14,527 bases of DNA from RUG12461 sp045661345 (GTDB lineage: Bacteria; Bacillota; Clostridia; Lachnospirales; Lachnospiraceae): the NCBI GenBank assembly GCA_045661345.1, contig JAZRFM010000007.1, positions 1 to 14,527 of the forward strand, written 5' to 3'. Below, in pieces: positions 13,247 through 14,527 of this stretch. The translations under genes and the position numbers were made by a program. A model generated the notes under the pieces. It was not told where the DNA came from. It worked only from the letters and a program-made list of their open reading frames with translations, and did not search any database. Each line of letters begins with the position of its first letter. Within the stretch, counting starts at the first letter, position 1.

Positions 13247-14194
13247 ATGATCGATACCGCTGAAACCCTGCAGGAGATTGCCGAAAAAGACGCTTCCGAC
13301 ATCTTTGTCATCGCAGGGCATCCACTCACCTATAAAGCATACGGCGCCATCAAAAAGCTCAATGAAATCCGGCTCCTGGAAGACGATACCAGAGACTTTG
13401 TGGAATCCGTCTACCGTCTCGCCGACAACCGCTCCACGGAGCGTCTGCTCCGCCATGGAGATGATGACTTCTCCTTTACGCTGGAGGGGGTTTCCCGCTT
13501 TCGCGTCAACGCCTATCGTCAGCAGGGCGCGCTCTCCGCAGTCATACGGATCATCCGCTTTGTGGTGCCGGATCCGAATACCCTGGGCATCCCAGAGGAT
13601 GTCATGGCGCTCGCCGATCAAAAGCGCGGGCTGATCCTGATCTCCGGTCCCGCCGCCAGCGGAAAGTCCACGACCCTCGCCTGCCTGATCGATAAAATCA
13701 ACAGCGAGCAAGTCAAGCATATCATCACCATCGAGGATCCGATTGAATTTCTTCATCCCCATAAGCTGAGCCTGATCAGTCAGCGTGAGATCATTACCGA
13801 CACCGATTCCTACGAAACCGCACTCCTTTCCGCTCTCCGTCAGAGCCCGGATGTGATCCTGATCGGTGCGATGGATGATCCCGATATCATCCGTCTCGCC
13901 CTGACCGCAGCAGAGTCCGGCCGTCTGGTCTTTGCGCCGATGCATACGGAAGGGATCATCCAGACCGTCATGCGTCTGATCGGATCATTTCCCGCGGATC
14001 GGCGGTCACAGGCCTGCTCCCGGATTGCAAACTCTCTGACCGCCGTCGTCTCCCAGACACTCTACTCAGGAAGCGCGGACGAAAGTCCGGTCTCCCGCTT
14101 CGATACCATGCTGGTGACTGACGAGATCCGCAGAATGATCCGCGAAGACAGGATAGCGGACATTGCCGCTGCACATGCCGTAGTGTCTGCATAA
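13247..14194 (+). CDS. pilT: PilT-like type IV pilus retraction ATPase, degenerate motifs
   Basis: A 315-residue protein of the PilT/GspE secretion-ATPase family, hexameric motors that drive retraction of type IV pili at the inner membrane face. The N-terminal PAS-like domain (about 1-100) precedes the RecA-like core. Walker A is GPAASGKST (134-142) and the Asp box is TIEDPIEFLH (161-170). The Walker B region reads ILIGAMDD where PilT normally has a Gly-Glu-Met-Arg-Asp sequence, so the catalytic Glu is Ala208 and the following Arg is Asp210. The His box has Arg226 in place of the first His and keeps His233. It ends after RMIREDRIADI, lacking the last 30 or so residues of typical PilT. GGAAAG lies upstream of the ATG. 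No other pilus gene is in the window. ATP binding is likely; efficient hydrolysis is doubtful. Confidence 0.85.
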   Translation: MIDTAETLQEIAEKDASDIFVIAGHPLTYKAYGAIKKLNEIRLLEDDTRDFVESVYRLADNRSTERLLRHGDDDFSFTLEGVSRFRVNAYRQQGALSAVIRIIRFVVPDPNTLGIPEDVMALADQKRGLILISGPAASGKSTTLACLIDKINSEQVKHIITIEDPIEFLHPHKLSLISQREIITDTDSYETALLSALRQSPDVILIGAMDDPDIIRLALTAAESGRLVFAPMHTEGIIQTVMRLIGSFPADRRSQACSRIANSLTAVVSQTLYSGSADESPVSRFDTMLVTDEIRRMIREDRIADIAAAHAVVSA

Positions 14195-14527
14195 AACACA
14201 GCATCCTCTGCATCGCTGATTGCGTGGCCGCTCACTGAATAAAATCCAGTACCAAAACCGTTCCTCTCTCTCTTTTCTTTCCATAACCGTCCTCCTTTTT
14301 GGCATGTCTCCTGTTCTTCACAATCTCTATTGTACTCGCGACATGTCCAATAAAAAGGACTTATTGATTACGGTTTTTCATCTCGCGTTACTATTCACAG
14401 TCTTTTGACTTCTCATGATCTTTTTTCCCATTACACGTGACGATTCTTTTCTTGGATGAAATGCTCAAAAAGTTAGATATTTCCTGACTTTTTTTGCATT
14501 TTTCTATTGCTTTTTAAATCGTCATGT
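14195..14527. other. gene-poor tail with hairpins and a possible decayed gene start
   Basis: No convincing intact gene is seen. On the minus strand AAAAAGGAGG stands 6 bases before an ATG at 14284. That frame runs 73 codons antisense into the PilT-like gene (stop at 14066) with no recognisable domain, so I do not annotate it as a gene. The (CT)5 tract at 14264-14273 lies just inside that frame. A hairpin-forming stretch occupies about 14293-14346 and a long imperfect palindrome about 14435-14527. Neither strand has a clear promoter here. Confidence 0.5.
14467..14495. terminator. candidate AT-rich bidirectional terminator
   Basis: AAAAAGTTAG (14467-14476) pairs with CTGACTTTTT (14484-14493) over 10 bp with one G-U pair around a 7-base loop. 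A T-run continues on the plus strand and an A-run on the other side would give a T-run on the minus strand. The stem is weak in GC, and it is the core of a longer imperfect palindrome, so it may be part of another element. Confidence 0.4.

Noticed and set aside
14066..14284. A 73-codon minus-strand frame with an excellent Shine-Dalgarno
   Set aside because: Most of it is antisense to the end of the PilT-like gene and the product has no recognisable feature. I kept the start region as a finding but not as a gene.
1..14527. CRISPR array or rRNA genes
   Set aside because: No regularly spaced direct repeats and no rRNA-like stretches are visible.

Overview
The window reads as chromosome from a meso-diaminopimelate-containing member of the Clostridia, probably Lachnospiraceae. 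The evidence is the gene order secG-rnr-smpB-(dapF-murE)-ssrA on one strand, a MurE with the DAP-type DNPR motif, Firmicute-like Shine-Dalgarno sites, and very good sigma-A-type promoters. I made this assignment from gene content and family resemblance, not from a search.

Region 1 (about 1-4890, minus strand, visibly AT-richer for most of its length) is an accessory island lying directly behind the 3' end of ssrA. From the left edge it holds the start of an ExeA/TniB-like transposition ATPase that runs off the window, an internal fragment of a type I restriction subunit HsdR cut at both ends, and a translationally coupled pair of uncharacterised proteins (DUF6179-like and DUF6323-like). Next come an ORF6N-domain protein with a phospholipase-D-like tail, a small XRE-type HTH protein, and a chimeric remnant ending in the C-terminal third of a serine recombinase. 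The most notable structure here is a pair of near-identical perfect palindromes, one between the HTH gene and the ORF6N gene and the other inside the ORF6N coding sequence.

Region 2 (4897-5354) is ssrA (tmRNA) with a 17-residue tag reading frame ending in QAA and a TTGCAT-17-TATAAT promoter. CCA is not encoded at the 3' end, where island sequence begins.

Region 3 (5416-13186, minus strand, GC-richer core genome) is a tightly packed operon in the order secG, rnr, smpB, dapF, murE, and a large hybrid sensor kinase (7TM-HisKA-HATPase-REC-HPt). Spacings after rnr are 0-13 bp and the kinase is coupled to murE by a TAATG overlap. The operon joins protein export (SecG), RNA decay and trans-translation (RNase R, SmpB, tmRNA), and DAP/peptidoglycan synthesis (DapF makes meso-DAP, MurE consumes it). 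The dapF-murE-kinase block separates smpB from ssrA, which are commonly close neighbours. A strong intrinsic terminator lies between secG and rnr.

Region 4 (13195-14527, plus strand) starts from a promoter back-to-back with that of secG. It carries a PilT-like secretion ATPase in which the usual Walker-B glutamate is alanine and the first His-box histidine is arginine. The last 330 bases have no convincing intact gene. They hold a strong Shine-Dalgarno/ATG on the minus strand followed by a dinucleotide repeat and a possible decayed gene start, a hairpin leader, and a long imperfect palindrome at the right edge.

I did not find a clear new multi-gene system. The best leads are the ORF6N/HTH palindrome pair, the degenerate PilT, and the operon linking tmRNA machinery, DAP synthesis and a hybrid kinase.
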